Source: Catonia carolina
Lineage: Eukaryota > Arthropoda > Insecta > Hemiptera > Achilidae
NCBI GenBank assembly: GCA_035578175.1
Contig: JAQMRL010000006.1
Span: forward strand, 27,412,393 to 27,476,392
Direction: 5' to 3'
Length of the DNA: 64,000 bases
Numbering within the stretch: position 1 is the stretch's first letter; every line of letters begins with the position of its first letter. The notes below the pieces were generated by a model. The model was not told the DNA's origin, ran no database searches, and saw only the letters and a program-made list of their open reading frames with translations. Below, piece after piece: positions 21,794 through 32,949 of this stretch. The translations under genes and the position numbers were made by a program.

Positions 21794-23231
21794 TTATTGC
21801 AATATTCTAAATAATAAAAATATTTTACACCCTATCAGTATATTTAGAATACTTAATGAGAATAATTTAAAAAATAAAAGAATAAATATCTGTGAACAAA
21901 TCTAGTTGAATGTGTTAACGAATTCATAATAAATCATTGCAAATTATTTTTAAAACAAAATGTAGCTAAATATATTTAACCCTTTTTTAGGCTTATAAAA
22001 TATATTGCACGAAAATGCTCTGGTTACAACCGTAGTTACACGAAATAGTAATGAATTCCATTTAAAATAAAGCCTGCGTTACCATTGTGTTATTTTATTT
22101 TTTTTTACTGTTGCCTAGGCATATGTTTTCCCTTTTCTTGTTTTACATAAGATTTATAGTTTCGTGGATGGTAATACTGATTCTTTTAGTTTATAAATTA
22201 TCCACTACTAAACGAAGTTTATACCTACTGAATCGAAAGAAGAACTATGAGCTATGTAAAGTTTATAAACTATCACAATCGGCCTGAGAAACATGTTACT
22301 AACAATCAAACGTTAGATGGCGGCTTTCTATAAACAGTTGTAGTGGTTTTTTTTATCTATTTTGTATCTTTTCTCTTTTCTAATAGGTTTTTTTATAAGT
22401 TTCTTAAGTTATTTTTTCTTTTGTTTAAATAGATTTGAGAAGGTTTCGTAGTGGCTTGAATAGTTCATGAGAAATACAAGAAATATTTAGTAGTTTATCG
22501 ATGATATAGTCTAGAACAAAACAGAAAAACTGCCCACGTAGTTTGTATTCTTTAAGTTTAATAATTCATACAAAAAAGAACATAGAATATTTAATCGTTT
22601 ACTTCTCTTAAATTATTTGCAAAAATTTTATAATCTGATTGTTAAATGATAATATTAATTATTTACATTATGAGAAACGGTAAAATTTGTAGATGATTTT
22701 TATAAAATTAAGTTTAACATTATACAAAAAAACCAGTTTTGGAATTAACAGGAGTTCAGAATTTTACTAAAAACTCAAAATTTAAATAAGCTACAAGTTT
22801 GAAATTTCGGACATACAATAACAACATACATGTTTATATTCCGACGAAATCTAAAATAAATCGGTCGAGCGGTGTTTGAGTTATAATCCGATTTGTTGTA
22901 GCAACAAAAAACCCGGCTCTTTTTTCTTCTCATCATGATATTACAATATACTAAAAAAACGTTAAAAATATGAATTTAACATGTAGCAATGAAAATTGAA
23001 ATCAGCTAAATTTTGGTGTACAAAACGTTTAAATTGAACTAGCGGTTTTGAAGAAACAAGGCTCCAAACTCGGGTGTCTATAATAAAGAAATCAACAGTA
23101 GTGTTTAAATTTAATGTTCAATGTTCATGTAGACTATATACATTAAGGATTAAAAAGCATTGTGGAAATTCACTAAAATTACTTAGGCTACCTACTAACT
23201 TATATGTTTAATAATTTTCGTATAATTTATA
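21794..23231. other. No gene seen
   Basis: AT-rich. The 66-codon frame at 22087-22287 is hydrophobic at its start but has no recognisable family and no flanking signals; I do not call it a gene. Around 22855-22895 the words AATCGGTCGAGCGGTGTTTG recall the ends of short transposable elements. Confidence 0.45.
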
Positions 23232-23233
23232 AT

Positions 23234-23511
23234 ATGAATCGTCTAGTTACAAAAGCAGATACACCCATAAATGTAAATTTTTTTTCAGGATATCTGAAAA
23301 ACGTTTCTCTCAAAAACATAAAATGATACAACTTTGTGACTTATTCGAATCGTTTAATCGACTTGTTTAATCGTTTATTCGGCTTATGAATCGTCTAGTT
23401 ACAAAAGCAGATACATCCAACAATGTAAATTTTTTTTCAGGATATCTGAAAAACGTTTCTCTCAAAAACTTAAATGATACAACTTTGTGACTTACTCGAG
23501 AAATAGCACTA
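23234..23511 (+). repeat. Tandem duplication, 152-bp period
   Basis: Two direct copies beginning ATGAATCGTCTAGTTACAAA at 23234 and 23386, matching through TCAGGATATCTGAAAAACG and ACAACTTTGTGACTTA. This duplicates the left end of the enclosing element. Confidence 0.85.
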
Positions 23512-23805
23512 GGGTCGAGGATTTTACATACTGACTTTTAATTTTCTACCATAGTTTAATTTCTTTCAGTTTAATTTTCTTTTTACCTTTTTTAATAAAC
23601 ATTTCACGTACTATAAGTGGATATATCTGGTTTTGAAACGGAATTGGAATCTATCTGGTTTTGAAATAAACTTAAAAACCAAAATATACAAAACTCATAA
23701 TTATTTTAATTTGTAACAATTAACTACAAATTTTGGTGTTTTGGGAATACAATTTACAAAAAGTAGGTACGATAATGTTAAAAACTTATGAAAAATATTT
23801 TTGTT

Positions 23806-24066
23806 ATTGAAGGGGTCGGGAGAAGAAAGTGCTAACCCACAAAATTCCAGCATGATTTTTCTTAAATGTTCTGTGAAAATAAAATGTACAGCACGTTTTA
23901 AACAAAATGCTATATTTACAGTCTTAAGAACCTGAATAAACAGAAAGACAAATGCTTAACAAAACATTCAGAAACATGACTTTTAGATTTCAGTAAACTT
24001 TTAAAATGACATTGCGTAAAATTATGTTGATGTGGGTTAGCACTGTCTTCTCCCAACCCCTTCAAT
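23806..24066. mobile_element. 261-bp MITE nested in the larger element
   Basis: Terminal inverted repeats of about 35 bp: ATTGAAGGGGTCGGGAGAAG at left and CTTCTCCCAACCCCTTCAAT at right, continuing into GTGCTAACCCAC / GTGGGTTAGCAC. Only about two mismatches. No target duplication is evident outside ATTG...CAAT. Confidence 0.75.
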
Positions 24067-24571
24067 TCTTTTTTCGTAATTTATTATTACTAACTTCTTC
24101 AGGATAACACTCCATTTCGTAATATTATTAAAATAAATCACTAACCTTAATATTTGTTTAAGAAAAACGGCAAAACTAATTATACAAATGAAGTAAAAAC
24201 GTTCACTAAAATACAGCTTGCAACTACCTGCTCATAGTACAACATAACTTCAAACTAATGTTCAAGCCGTTAGACATAAACATATGTTTTTCGAGGTCAA
24301 TACTAGAGAATGGATGCATCTGTTTTTGAATCTAACTACCAACTTTATGCACGGTTTTATTAAGGATGTAGATGATTTTGAAACAAATGCATTTTACAGT
24401 GCACGTAAAAGGCTGTAAGATGTTAACAAATGCAAAAATATAAAGTTTGGAAGTTTTGGATGTATCTGGTTTTGTAAGACGATTCATATATAAATTTTTT
24501 TAGTAATTTAATGTCTCTACAATATTAGGCCTACCTAAATTAAAAGTTAAATAAAAACGATATTATATAAT

Positions 24572-24952
24572 GTTGTTGCTTAGCTCGTCAGTGGAAAGGC
24601 TGTTTTGAACCTCTAGAGTTTTTATGCTAAAGAAAACGAAAAGTGAGGTGGTTTACCATAGCTTTCCTCACTGAGTGGAAAAGTATGCTTATCAGTATGG
24701 TCGAAAACACCTACTTTTCAAATGACACCTTCACTTCATTCACCACAGGGTCTTATTGTATAATAAAATTCATTACTCTCAGAAGAGATAACTCTGACTA
24801 GTGTCTTTTACACCTCTACCTCTTCTGTTCTTAAATGCATCAGTCATATAATTGGCTGACCAAGTGATAAGAAACATAACTATTTTTTGTAGCCCTGGAA
24901 CTAGCAGATTGTATGCAAATAATTTAACACTCCACCTACCTTTTATGGGTAA
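24572..24952 (-). mobile_element. Family S copy E
   Basis: Reverse-orientation copy with a perfect 10-bp target-site duplication, ATTATATAAT, at 24562-24571 and 24953-24962. Tail side at left is GTTGTTGC. One of the clearest examples that family S moves by retroposition. Confidence 0.82.
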
Positions 24953-24962
24953 ATTATATAAT

Positions 24963-25892
24963 CTATTGAAACCTACGAAAAATTTAAAATACTAAGCTGT
25001 AATTATGACAATGATAATATCAGTTGCACGTAACGGTAATATATCATAAATTTATTACATACATTTTATAAATATTATATTGTTGTAAAATAATAGTATT
25101 CCTTGTTCTCAGATTTATTATTAAAATAATAATAATACTTAATGAGTTAAATTAACTAAAAAATCACACAATAGTTTTGTGTATTGAAGTAAATAAACAT
25201 TACCATCGGTAGGTCTTTAGTTATGTAAATTTTATAATAATAATATCCTATTAGATTATAGTCTATTACCTGGGAAATTGATGTATAGATTAGAAATAAT
25301 AATTATTTTTATTGTTATTTTATAATTAAATAATAAAATTGTATTAATAAATTATATTATAATTGTAATAAATATTAAAGTACTTATTTTTATAATTTGG
25401 TTCTAGTTCGAAGAGCATTGTGGGAGTTCTTCCTCTTTTATAAAGTTAACGCCTTATAAAAATCTTTTTTTGTTTGTATTAGTATTGTACTTTAGTAACA
25501 TTATCCGTATTTTTTCATTGTTCTTTAATTAGGTACATTTTTTCATTCATAAAAATGAAACAAATTTTATTGCTGGTTTATGAATAATAATTTTACAATA
25601 AGGAACTGTATATAATATTAAATTGTTTGTTTTATTTTATTTTTAAATAGAGTTTTAATTTGTTTATTTGCAACTGTGTGTGGTTTTTAGCACGTACTAA
25701 ATTATGTTTTTTTTTGTAGTATAAAGGATGTATTGTGGGTAAAGAAAAAAGGAAGAAAGCCAATATTTTATTGGTAGATATGAAAAAAATACAGTAGTTG
25801 TTTCCTTTATTATATTCATTTTATAAAATAATATAATAAAATTTCTTCATAATGTGTTTGTATGTTTGTGTGAGATTTTCTGTACTAACTTA
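24963..25892. other. No gene seen
   Basis: Very AT-rich spacer. Confidence 0.5.
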
Positions 25893-25894
25893 TA

Positions 25895-26821
25895 CGAGTT
25901 GTGGCTATTAAAAAACGAGACTGACGTTGTAAAAAATTCTATTTTTATTTTATACATTATCACTTATTGTAACCTTCAATATACACTCCTCTATCCCTAC
26001 AACGCTCCATGCGAATTTTCCGTTATTGGAAACAGTGCTGGAAGTCATCTTCTGTCAGCTCCTTTAGGACACGCGCCGCTCTCTCTTTCACAGCTTCCAC
26101 AGACTCAAATCTTGTCCCTTTTAATGCATATTTCACCTTAGGGAACAGGTAGAAGATGATAACAAGTGATGAAACGTGGTTTTTTACATATGATTCGGAA
26201 ACGAAGCGCTAATCCATGCACTGGAAGAGCCGAACTTCACCGAGAGCCAAAAATCTTGAATGAGCAAGTAAAAATTTAAAGCAATGATGATTGTTTTTCT
26301 GATATCCATGGGATTGTGTACCTTCACTTGGTTCCTGAAGGTCAAACAATAAATCGATATTACTACCTTGAGGTACTTTCTAAACTACGTCAAAGAGTAA
26401 GGAGAAACCGCCCCGAAATGTGGAAGAACAAATCTTGGGTTCTCCACCAAGACAATGCGCCAGCTCATTCCGCATTATCTGTCAAGAGGTTCCACGCCGA
26501 GTACAGCATCTCAGTGTTAGAACATCCACCTTATTCACCAGATCTTGCACCATGTGACTTCTACCTGTTCCCTAAGGTGAAATCTGCGTAAAAAGGGACA
26601 AGATTTGAGTCTGTGGAAGCTGTAAAAGAGAAAGCGGCACTTGTCCTGAAGGAGCTGACAGAAGATGACTTCCAGCACTGTTTCCAACAATGGAAAATTT
26701 GCATGGAGCTTTGTAGGGATAGAGAAGGAGTGTATTTTGAAGGTGACAATAAGCGATTGTGTATAAAATAAAAATACAATTTTTTACAACGTCGGTCTCG
26801 TTATTTAATAGCCACACTTCG
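25895..26821 (+). mobile_element. Foldback mariner derivative M2
   Basis: A 927-bp element with TA on both sides (25893-25894, 26822-26823). The left arm 25895-26155 is an inverted copy of the right arm 26558-26821, about 260 bp each, both encoding the transposase C-terminal region. The central part (26156-26557) encodes the middle of the transposase in + orientation. The junction GGGAACAGGTAGAAG followed by AT-ATAACA-GTGATGAAACG is shared with M3 and M4, so they descend from one rearranged founder. Confidence 0.9.
26156..26766 (+). pseudogene. mariner transposase remnant in M2
   Basis: Encodes the C-terminal two-thirds of a D34D mariner transposase. Visible are ITSDETWFFTYDSETK (first catalytic Asp), YLHLVPEGQTINRYYYLEVL, HQDNAPAHSALSVKRF (second Asp) and EHPPYSPDLAPCDFYLFP (third Asp, 34 residues after the second). 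A stop follows VKSA (26590), and there is a frame break before MYLHL. No N-terminal DNA-binding domain. Inactive, but its ends could be mobilised by a related enzyme. Confidence 0.85.
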
Positions 26822-26898
26822 TATCATCAAACGTTTTAAAAATTAACACAATAAACTTAATTGTTTTATTTCAATATTTTATAAAATACAATACTATG

Positions 26899-27195
26899 TC
26901 ATTCTTCTTCTTCTCACAATCAAGAATTTGGCTACCGTCTGTCCTGACAGCCTGATTCACAATAGCGAAAAACTATTGAATTAACGCCATCTTTTGCATG
27001 GCTTCCCAACATTTCTTCTCCCCACCGGTATGTATTGAAAAACACAGGTGCGTCCTTCGATCAGGTATTCTATCTACGTGCTCCCTCCATCGATTTCGAT
27101 ATTCTGCAATCTTCCTATTCAGGTTGTGAACATCCAGTTCCGTAAAGTCAAAGTCGTTCCTGCGTAAAGACAACCACTCCGATTTCACAGTTAAT
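26899..27195 (-). mobile_element. LINE-A-like 3' end remnant
   Basis: Minus-strand coding relic with LNRKIAEYRNRWREHVDRIP, typical of the C-terminal domain of this LINE type, followed by a 3' end (GACGGTAGCCAAATTCTTG) and a (GAA)n tail at about 26899-26912. Strongly 5'-truncated. Confidence 0.65.
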
Positions 27196-27330
27196 TACAA
27201 CAAAGTTTACATAGTCAGTCTGCTATGAATTTTGTAGTTGTTTAATAATATTCATACGGAGGATGATACTGCAGAGTTTCTTTAGGAAAGGGAGTTATTG
27301 CATAATCCCAAAGATGTGACAACTATAAAA

Positions 27331-27411
27331 GTCTGTGTGAAACACTCAGACTTTCTCTTCCCAATGTAAAAAATAAAAAATATAACGTAATAGTAATGTA
27401 ATAATAATTTA
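27331..27411 (-). mobile_element. Family H fragment (copy 5)
   Basis: About 80 bp matching the 3' terminus of family H in reverse orientation (TGTGTGAAACACTCAGACTT then TCTCTTCCCAATG). Interrupted by the adjoining LINE-C insertion. Confidence 0.65.
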
Positions 27412-27421
27412 ATGTAAAATA

Positions 27422-27881
27422 TCTTCTTCTTCTTCAAGTGCCGTCTCCGCGTCGGAGGTTGGCGATCATCATTGCTATTCTAACTTTCGAAACAGCTGCT
27501 CGGAACAGTGACGTGGAGTTGAGACCAAACCAATCTCTCAAATTCTTCAGCCAGGACGCTTTCCTTCTGCCCGGCCGGCGCTTTCCTGCTATCTTTCCTT
27601 CCACTATCAGCTGAAGAAGTCTGTATTTCCCGTTTCGAAGAACATGGCCGAAGTACTGCAGTTTTCGTCGCTTGATGTCGTATAGCAGTTCCATCTCCTT
27701 GCCCATCCGAGTCAGTACGTCCGTGTTTCGTACTCTGTCGGTCCACGATATACGGAGCATGCGGCGGTATAGCCACATCTCAAACGCCTCCAGCCTCCTT
27801 TCTAGAAGTTTCGTTAGTGTCCATCCTTCCTGCCCGTAAAGAAGTACAGGAAGTACGTAGCACCTAAGAATTCGGAGCAAT
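27422..27881 (-). mobile_element. LINE-C 3' end with target-site duplication
   Basis: A 460-bp 5'-truncated non-LTR retrotransposon. A perfect 10-bp duplication, ATGTAAAATA, lies at 27412-27421 and 27882-27891. The (GAA)n tail is at the left edge as expected for minus orientation. Its 148-codon frame is uninterrupted, which suggests a fairly recent insertion. Confidence 0.82.
27434..27880 (-). CDS. LINE-C reverse transcriptase C-terminal segment
   Basis: Open frame of 148 codons covering the region after the reverse transcriptase palm. Visible are VLPVLLYGQEGWTL (LLYG-E-W motif), RRMLRISWTDRVRNTDVL, RRKLQYFGHVLRN and GKRRPGRRKASWLKNLRDW. These are characteristic of insect non-LTR elements of RTE-like type. 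No start codon context or upstream domains, because the element was truncated during insertion. Not expected to be functional. Confidence 0.75.
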   Translation of the reverse strand: MLRILRCYVLPVLLYGQEGWTLTKLLERRLEAFEMWLYRRMLRISWTDRVRNTDVLTRMGKEMELLYDIKRRKLQYFGHVLRNGKYRLLQLIVEGKIAGKRRPGRRKASWLKNLRDWFGLNSTSLFRAAVSKVRIAMMIANLRRGDGT

Positions 27882-27891
27882 ATGTAAAATA

Positions 27892-28371
27892 ATAAATGTA
27901 GGCTATAATATAAATGTAAAATGTAATGTAATATAAATGTATAATGTAAAATATAAATGTAAATAATTAGAGTAAATTAAAGTAACCTGTAAATAAAAAA
28001 TATAAAATAATAAAAATCTCAAAATAAAACAATCTTAATTAGAAATAAAACAATAGAACGTGTAACATAGTATTTTTTATTATAAACTGGGACTGGGAAG
28101 GACGTATGTACGCGTGCGTGTGTCTGTCTCAGTTTGAGTTTCAGTAAGGCAGTGATTGGGAGAAATGAACATTTGTGCAACCCTTCAGGAAATTTGGATC
28201 TGATAGTGGCATACACGAAACGGAAAAGACCCTACATCTGAAATAGAAGAAGATTTATGACTGGAAATGAATGAAATAAATCGGATATGAACATACTATC
28301 AATGTACTAAAACTATAGCTCTAGTTGTTTCCTAGGCACGGTATTAGACTACAAAATTTAACATTCCAAAT
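27892..28371. other. No gene seen; AT-rich degenerate repeat
   Basis: The segment 27900-27970 repeats AAATGTA/TAATGTA words. The frame at 28019-28216 has no recognised motif. Confidence 0.5.
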
Positions 28372-28452
28372 TCGATTTCCGGCTAAATTCTTTGTTAACG
28401 CATTAAAACCGACCCTTCGATAACCCACAGTGTTGATGTGACCTTAAATAAA
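28372..28452 (+). mobile_element. tRNA-SINE family D, 3' fragment
   Basis: Matches the 3' part of the SINE at 36793 (TTCGATTTCCGGCTA, then CCCACAGT and GATGTGACCTTAAATAAACT). Outside any TTAA element, which shows the SINE exists independently of the MITE that carries it elsewhere. Confidence 0.65.
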
Positions 28453-28895
28453 CTAGGAGAAAATTTACTAACCAAAAACAAAACTTAAAGATATTAATCA
28501 TAGACTTTGATAACATTAATGTTAATATCGAAATATTTTGATTAGTGGACATATGGTGAGGTCCAAAAGATGGTATTGTGTTATATTATGGTTTTATACC
28601 GTGAAAAAGAATTTTGAAAGGGTGTTCAATGTAATTTAAGAACAACGTTAAAGATTACTATCATTCTCAGTATTTTATCTGATTGAAGTATAGGAGCCAA
28701 CATACCTATATTTCACATAAAACATAAACGAAATACAGAACTTAAAAGATAAATTCCTATGTTTATTGTTTTAATGTTTACTTTCCCGCACTACACTAAA
28801 AGAAATTATTGTGATTAAAATATCTAAAAAAAATATATCAAATTTTTGACAAATCTTCATATTTTACAAATTTCTGAATATGAGCATATCGTGCC
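28453..28895. other. No gene seen
   Basis: AT-rich spacer. Confidence 0.5.
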
Positions 28896-28903
28896 CATAT
28901 CAG

Positions 28904-29290
28904 GGTGATTGAGTGTTAAATTATTTGCACGTGATCTGATAATTCCTGGGGCCAAAAAAATAATTCTGTTTCTTATTGCATGGTAAGCCAATTATATAAT
29001 TGAAGCATTTAAGAATAGAAGAGGTAGGGGTGTAAAAGACAATAGACATAGTTATTTCCTCTGAGAGTAATGAATTTCATTACCTATACAGCCAGACCCT
29101 GTGGTGAATGAAGTGAAGATGTCATTTGCAGGGTGGAAAGTAAATTCTTTTCAGAGGGCCTGGCATGCTGATAAGTATAACTTTTCCACTCAGTGAACAA
29201 AGCAGTGGTAAAGCACTTCTCTCCTCATTTTACTTGGTAAAGCCTCTAGAGGTTTAAACCACCCTTTCGACTGATGACGTAAACAACAAG
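28904..29290 (+). mobile_element. Family S copy F
   Basis: Nearly full-length copy in + orientation, ending GACGTAAACAACAA. A short flanking match GAGCAT (near 28881 and 29290) may be what remains of the target-site duplication. A family H end follows within ten bases. Confidence 0.7.
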
Positions 29291-29295
29291 AGCAT

Positions 29296-29470
29296 TTTAC
29301 TTTCTCTTGCCCTATATGAGTATATAGGGAAGGAAAGTAGCTATGGTTTTCATTTAGATTTTTTGATATCGAGTTTTCACCGCAAAACACGTTTAAAGGC
29401 CCGTTGAACAAAAAAAATGTGTTCAGCGATTGGTCTGTGTGTGTGTGCGCGCGCACGCGCGTGTGTAGAC
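29296..29470 (+). mobile_element. Family H, 5' fragment (copy 6)
   Basis: Contains the 5' hairpin end (ACTTTCTCTTGCCCTATATG) and reaches the (TG)n(CG)n tract at 29436-29466, where similarity stops. Confidence 0.7.
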
Positions 29471-31095
29471 TATTCTTTTACACTCGCGTACGATTTCGTA
29501 GCAAAATATAGTTCATGAATAAAAACCCGTTGTTCTAAGGTAAAAGACATTCTGTTCGTAACACGACTGGAAACGGCACAAAATTTTAACGGCACAACTC
29601 AAGGAGAATCAATTCACACTGCCGTATCTATATCGATTGAGTAAAGCTACCCACTTCGTGTCAGAAAACAAAATTTTCCCTTTTTAAAAAAAAATTACAG
29701 GCATTAACAATTGGGTAACAGGACTAAAAAGTCACTGTAGTTATGAATAGAAAATAAAAATTTGATAAAAAAATATATTATACCTTTTACTATTTAGACT
29801 ATACTAACTAACAAAAAATGCTAAATATTAACAACATAAAATAATAGTAGCCTATAATTAGATAAATAATTGGACTAACACATTATTTCTAGATTTTATT
29901 TTCTTTGTAATGGTTTAAGAACTCAATATCAGAATAAAAAGGATTATTTTTTTTCAAAATTAGGTTATAAAAAATATCGTAATTTTATTAAGAACATCCA
30001 TGAACATTGTATAGTTGTATTACTTTCTTGCCACATTTTTGAGGTAAATTCATTGCAGTACTTGATAGCAACTTGATAGCACTATAATGTATTTGTAATT
30101 GTATTATCGTATTTAAATCCTAAATAAAAAGAATAATCCTGGAAAGGATGTAACAAAAATTGGGTAATAGGTTAACGTAATTTAAATTTATTCTTAAACT
30201 ATTTAATATTTTATTTCTTGCTCTGAATAAAGACTGCAATTATGAAAACAATTGAAAGTGATAATAATAATTAAAGAAAGAAAAAACAATTGCAAGTTCT
30301 GTGTTTATAATACCATATTAAAATAAAATATTTCTATAACCTTTAAAATACAATTTAAATTAAACTAACCAGACCTTAAAAGGTAAATAAAAAGTAAAAG
30401 GATGCCATTTTAAAATAAATGTAATAAAATATTAATTTAATGTTAATGTAGATCTATTAGCGAATAGATTAGAGATAAATTTTCTATAATATTTTAGATT
30501 ATAAATAGAGTGTAAAGACGGTAGCTGTATTATTTTTCTATATAATTTTATTAGACTATCCATAAACATTGTATAGTTGTATTAGCTCAGATAAGATACG
30601 TTTTAATAGTAATAGTAGTAAAGAAGGAAGAAATAACGAATGAAAAAATTTAAAAAAATAAAAGTAATTGTTATGTATAAATATTCATTAAAAAGTATTT
30701 AAGTTAAGATTTCTTATGATTGTTGGGGTGAACTTATACGGTGTAGAAAAAGTGAGTCCGTCAAACGTTTACAAAAACAGAATATAATTTGTCCCATGTA
30801 TAAATATTCTAATTACAAACAAGAAACCGCTCTTCGTTTAAGCCAATTAAACAAGCAAGCAATAATCACAAATTATCCACCGGGCACAAGATAAAGAGAG
30901 AAGATGTCAACTAGAAAGAGAAAGAAAGAAAAGCGGACAGGTCCTCTCTGTGAGTACCACGTTCTATCACAAGCGGTAGATTTATCGTTGGGAAGCCATG
31001 TAAGCTCTTGCTAGGAATTTAACAAGAATTCTTTTGCTCGATGCCGCCTAGGTAATTTTCGTGTAACCAATATTTTTCGTCTTTTGTTTTAGATT
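29471..31095. other. No gene seen
   Basis: AT-rich, except 30860-31080 which is less so. No motif recognised. Confidence 0.45.
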
Positions 31096-31350
31096 TTAAA
31101 ACGAAATCGATGTTCCAATCCCGTGATAGGATAAACACGCTTTTTCCCAGACTCTCACAGTAGTTAGATGGTCGATGTTGTTTCTCTGTAGGATAATAGC
31201 AGTATTCTCCTTATGCAGATTTTTACCTTCCACCGTTTCCGATAGGTTGATTTTTATATATATTTTCCCTCCCTTGTTTATCTCTCCATTTCTTTTTACA
31301 TGATCCGACTTCTTTTTCTTACTCATGGAGTAACAACGATACTCTTTCAA
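31096..31350 (-). CDS. Open frame of unknown origin
   Basis: An 84-codon frame with a lysine-rich start and the stretch KIYIKINLSETVEGKNLHKE. Surrounding sequence to 31450 is less AT-rich than the spacer. It may be a relic of a retrotransposon ORF1 or part of a host exon, but I recognise no domain. No splice or promoter signals that settle it. Confidence 0.2.
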   Translation of the reverse strand: MKEYRCYSMSKKKKSDHVKRNGEINKGGKIYIKINLSETVEGKNLHKENTAIILQRNNIDHLTTVRVWEKACLSYHGIGTSISF

Positions 31351-31689
31351 TCTAACCGCTACTGATCCTTTACCTTTCCTTCACATCTAAAAGAGCTCCC
31401 GCGTTGAAGTTTCTGATAGTTTTATTACTGCTGACAACGAAGTAACCTCTGACAGTTAATTATTCTATGTTACCTTAACTTTTATTCCCGAACACGGATA
31501 ACTTCCACTCATTACAAACAAATTCTTTTACTAATACAGTAAACTCTTTTTTCTTAAAGAAAAAAGAAATAAATTCTTGTTTATACACTACAAAAAGAAA
31601 TATAACAAACTATAACCACGTATCAAAATATTTTTTCCTTTAAATTCTACATCAGTTCATTTACCATAATATAAAATTTTGACAAAATT

Positions 31690-32945
31690 ACCGAATTATG
31701 GTTTTTGAATATTTATTATTATCATCATCATCTGGCAAGAATTACGCTCCATGGCCTGTTCCATCTCTTTCATCCATCTCTTTTTAGGTCTTCCCAAGCC
31801 ACGCTTCCCTCTAGGTTTATATTCCCATGCTCGTAGAAGAAGTAGTGAGTTGGCATGTGAAGTAATTGGTTGGACCACTTTCTCTTATATACTCTTAACA
31901 TCTCCAACAATGACCGAACATTTAACTCGGCGCGGATAGCTTCGCTACGTACTCGATCCAACCGGGCACAATTTTTGACTCCTAGCAAAAATCTCATTTC
32001 AGCAGCCTGGATACAAGATTCATTCCTCTGTAATGACACCCATGTTTCACTCTTACATGTTATTTTTTTTTTTTTGGTTTAACGTCCGACTGTTTTGCAA
32101 ATTGCTGCTAATGCAGACGGTGAATGATGAAATGAATTTTTGTAACGTATGAAAAAATGGCATGCCCGAGTGGGTTTCGAACCCAAGACCACGTGATGAG
32201 AGGCGTACCACATGTACACTCACATGTACACATGTACATGTACCACTCACATGTTATGAGTGGTACAGCCGTTGCTCTATAAAATTTCATTTGGGTGTCC
32301 TTTCTCATTTTCTTTCCTATTGTCCTGTAAATAGAACCGCAGACAGCGCTGAATTTTGCCAGTCTTTTACTCACGTCATCATCCTTGTCTAGGAAATCTT
32401 GCATCCTAAATATTTAAAGTCTCAAACCCATTCTATAGTTCGGTTGCCAAGTATAACTTTTGAGCGAACCGACTATCCTCCCTTGAATGCTATAACCTTT
32501 GATTTTTGTGCCGATATTCCCATGCCAAATTCTGCGCTAATCTTGTGCAACTTATAAATGGCATATTGGAGCCTCTCTTCTGTGTCAAAAATAATAGCAG
32601 TGGCATCTGCGTACAGCAATGAATTCAGGAATACATTATTCCAAAGCTGAATGCCTGAGTCAACCAATTGATTCCAAATTGTTAAAATCTCATCAACGTA
32701 AATATTAAATAGCGTCGGAGAATTGGACAGCCCTGTTGTACGTCTTTTTTATTTCCATTTTCTCTGTTTGCTTGTCATTGCCAAAAAAATAACTATATCT
32801 GTTTTTATGTATATACTCGCAATAATAGCAACGAGGTGTTTTGGATAGCCCTTTTCCAGCATTATATTCCAAAGACGGCCTTGAAGAACATTATCAAAAG
32901 CTTTATTCAAAAATAAAAAAATTTAAATACTCATTTATGTAAAAG
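31690..32945 (-). mobile_element. LINE-A remnant with reverse transcriptase motifs
   Basis: The longest LINE-A copy here. On the minus strand, from 5' to 3', it shows reverse transcriptase motif A (KAFDNVLQGRLWNIM), motif B (GLSNSPTLFNIYVDE), motif C degraded to YADA, then KSKVIAFKGG, FYRATAVPLIT, AAEMRFLLGVKNCARLDRVR and GKRGLGRPKKRW, with 3' end GGAACAGGC and a (GAT)n tail near 31728. A SINE is inserted at 32064-32248. Frameshifts and the catalytic change show it is dead. Confidence 0.85.
32064..32248 (-). mobile_element. tRNA-derived SINE (family A) inside LINE-A
   Basis: Minus-strand SINE with a B-box-like GGTTCGAAACCC and a poly(A)-type end (a run of T at about 32063-32076 on the plus strand). 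A 9-bp duplication, ACATGTTAT, at 32055-32063 and 32249-32257 splits the LINE codons cleanly (VPLITC before, SETWVSLQ after). The 5' part holds a local repeat of ACATGTAC units that obscures the A-box. Confidence 0.82.
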
Positions 32946-32949
32946 CCAT

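Larger units (their letters stand above)
23232..24489. mobile_element. Non-autonomous DNA element with repeated internal motif
   Basis: Inverted ends: ATATGAATCGTCTAGTTAC-AAAAGCAGATACACCC at left; at right GGATGTATCTGG-TTTTGTAAGACGATTCATAT. The motif GGATGTATCTGGTTTTG recurs in variants near 23620, 23650, 24310 and 24365, as expected of repeated transposase-binding motifs, though that role is inferred. No coding region. Superfamily unknown. Confidence 0.55.

Noticed and set aside
22087..22287. 66-codon frame with a hydrophobic start
   Set aside because: AT-rich phenylalanine/leucine-rich start is expected by chance in this composition; no flanking gene signals.
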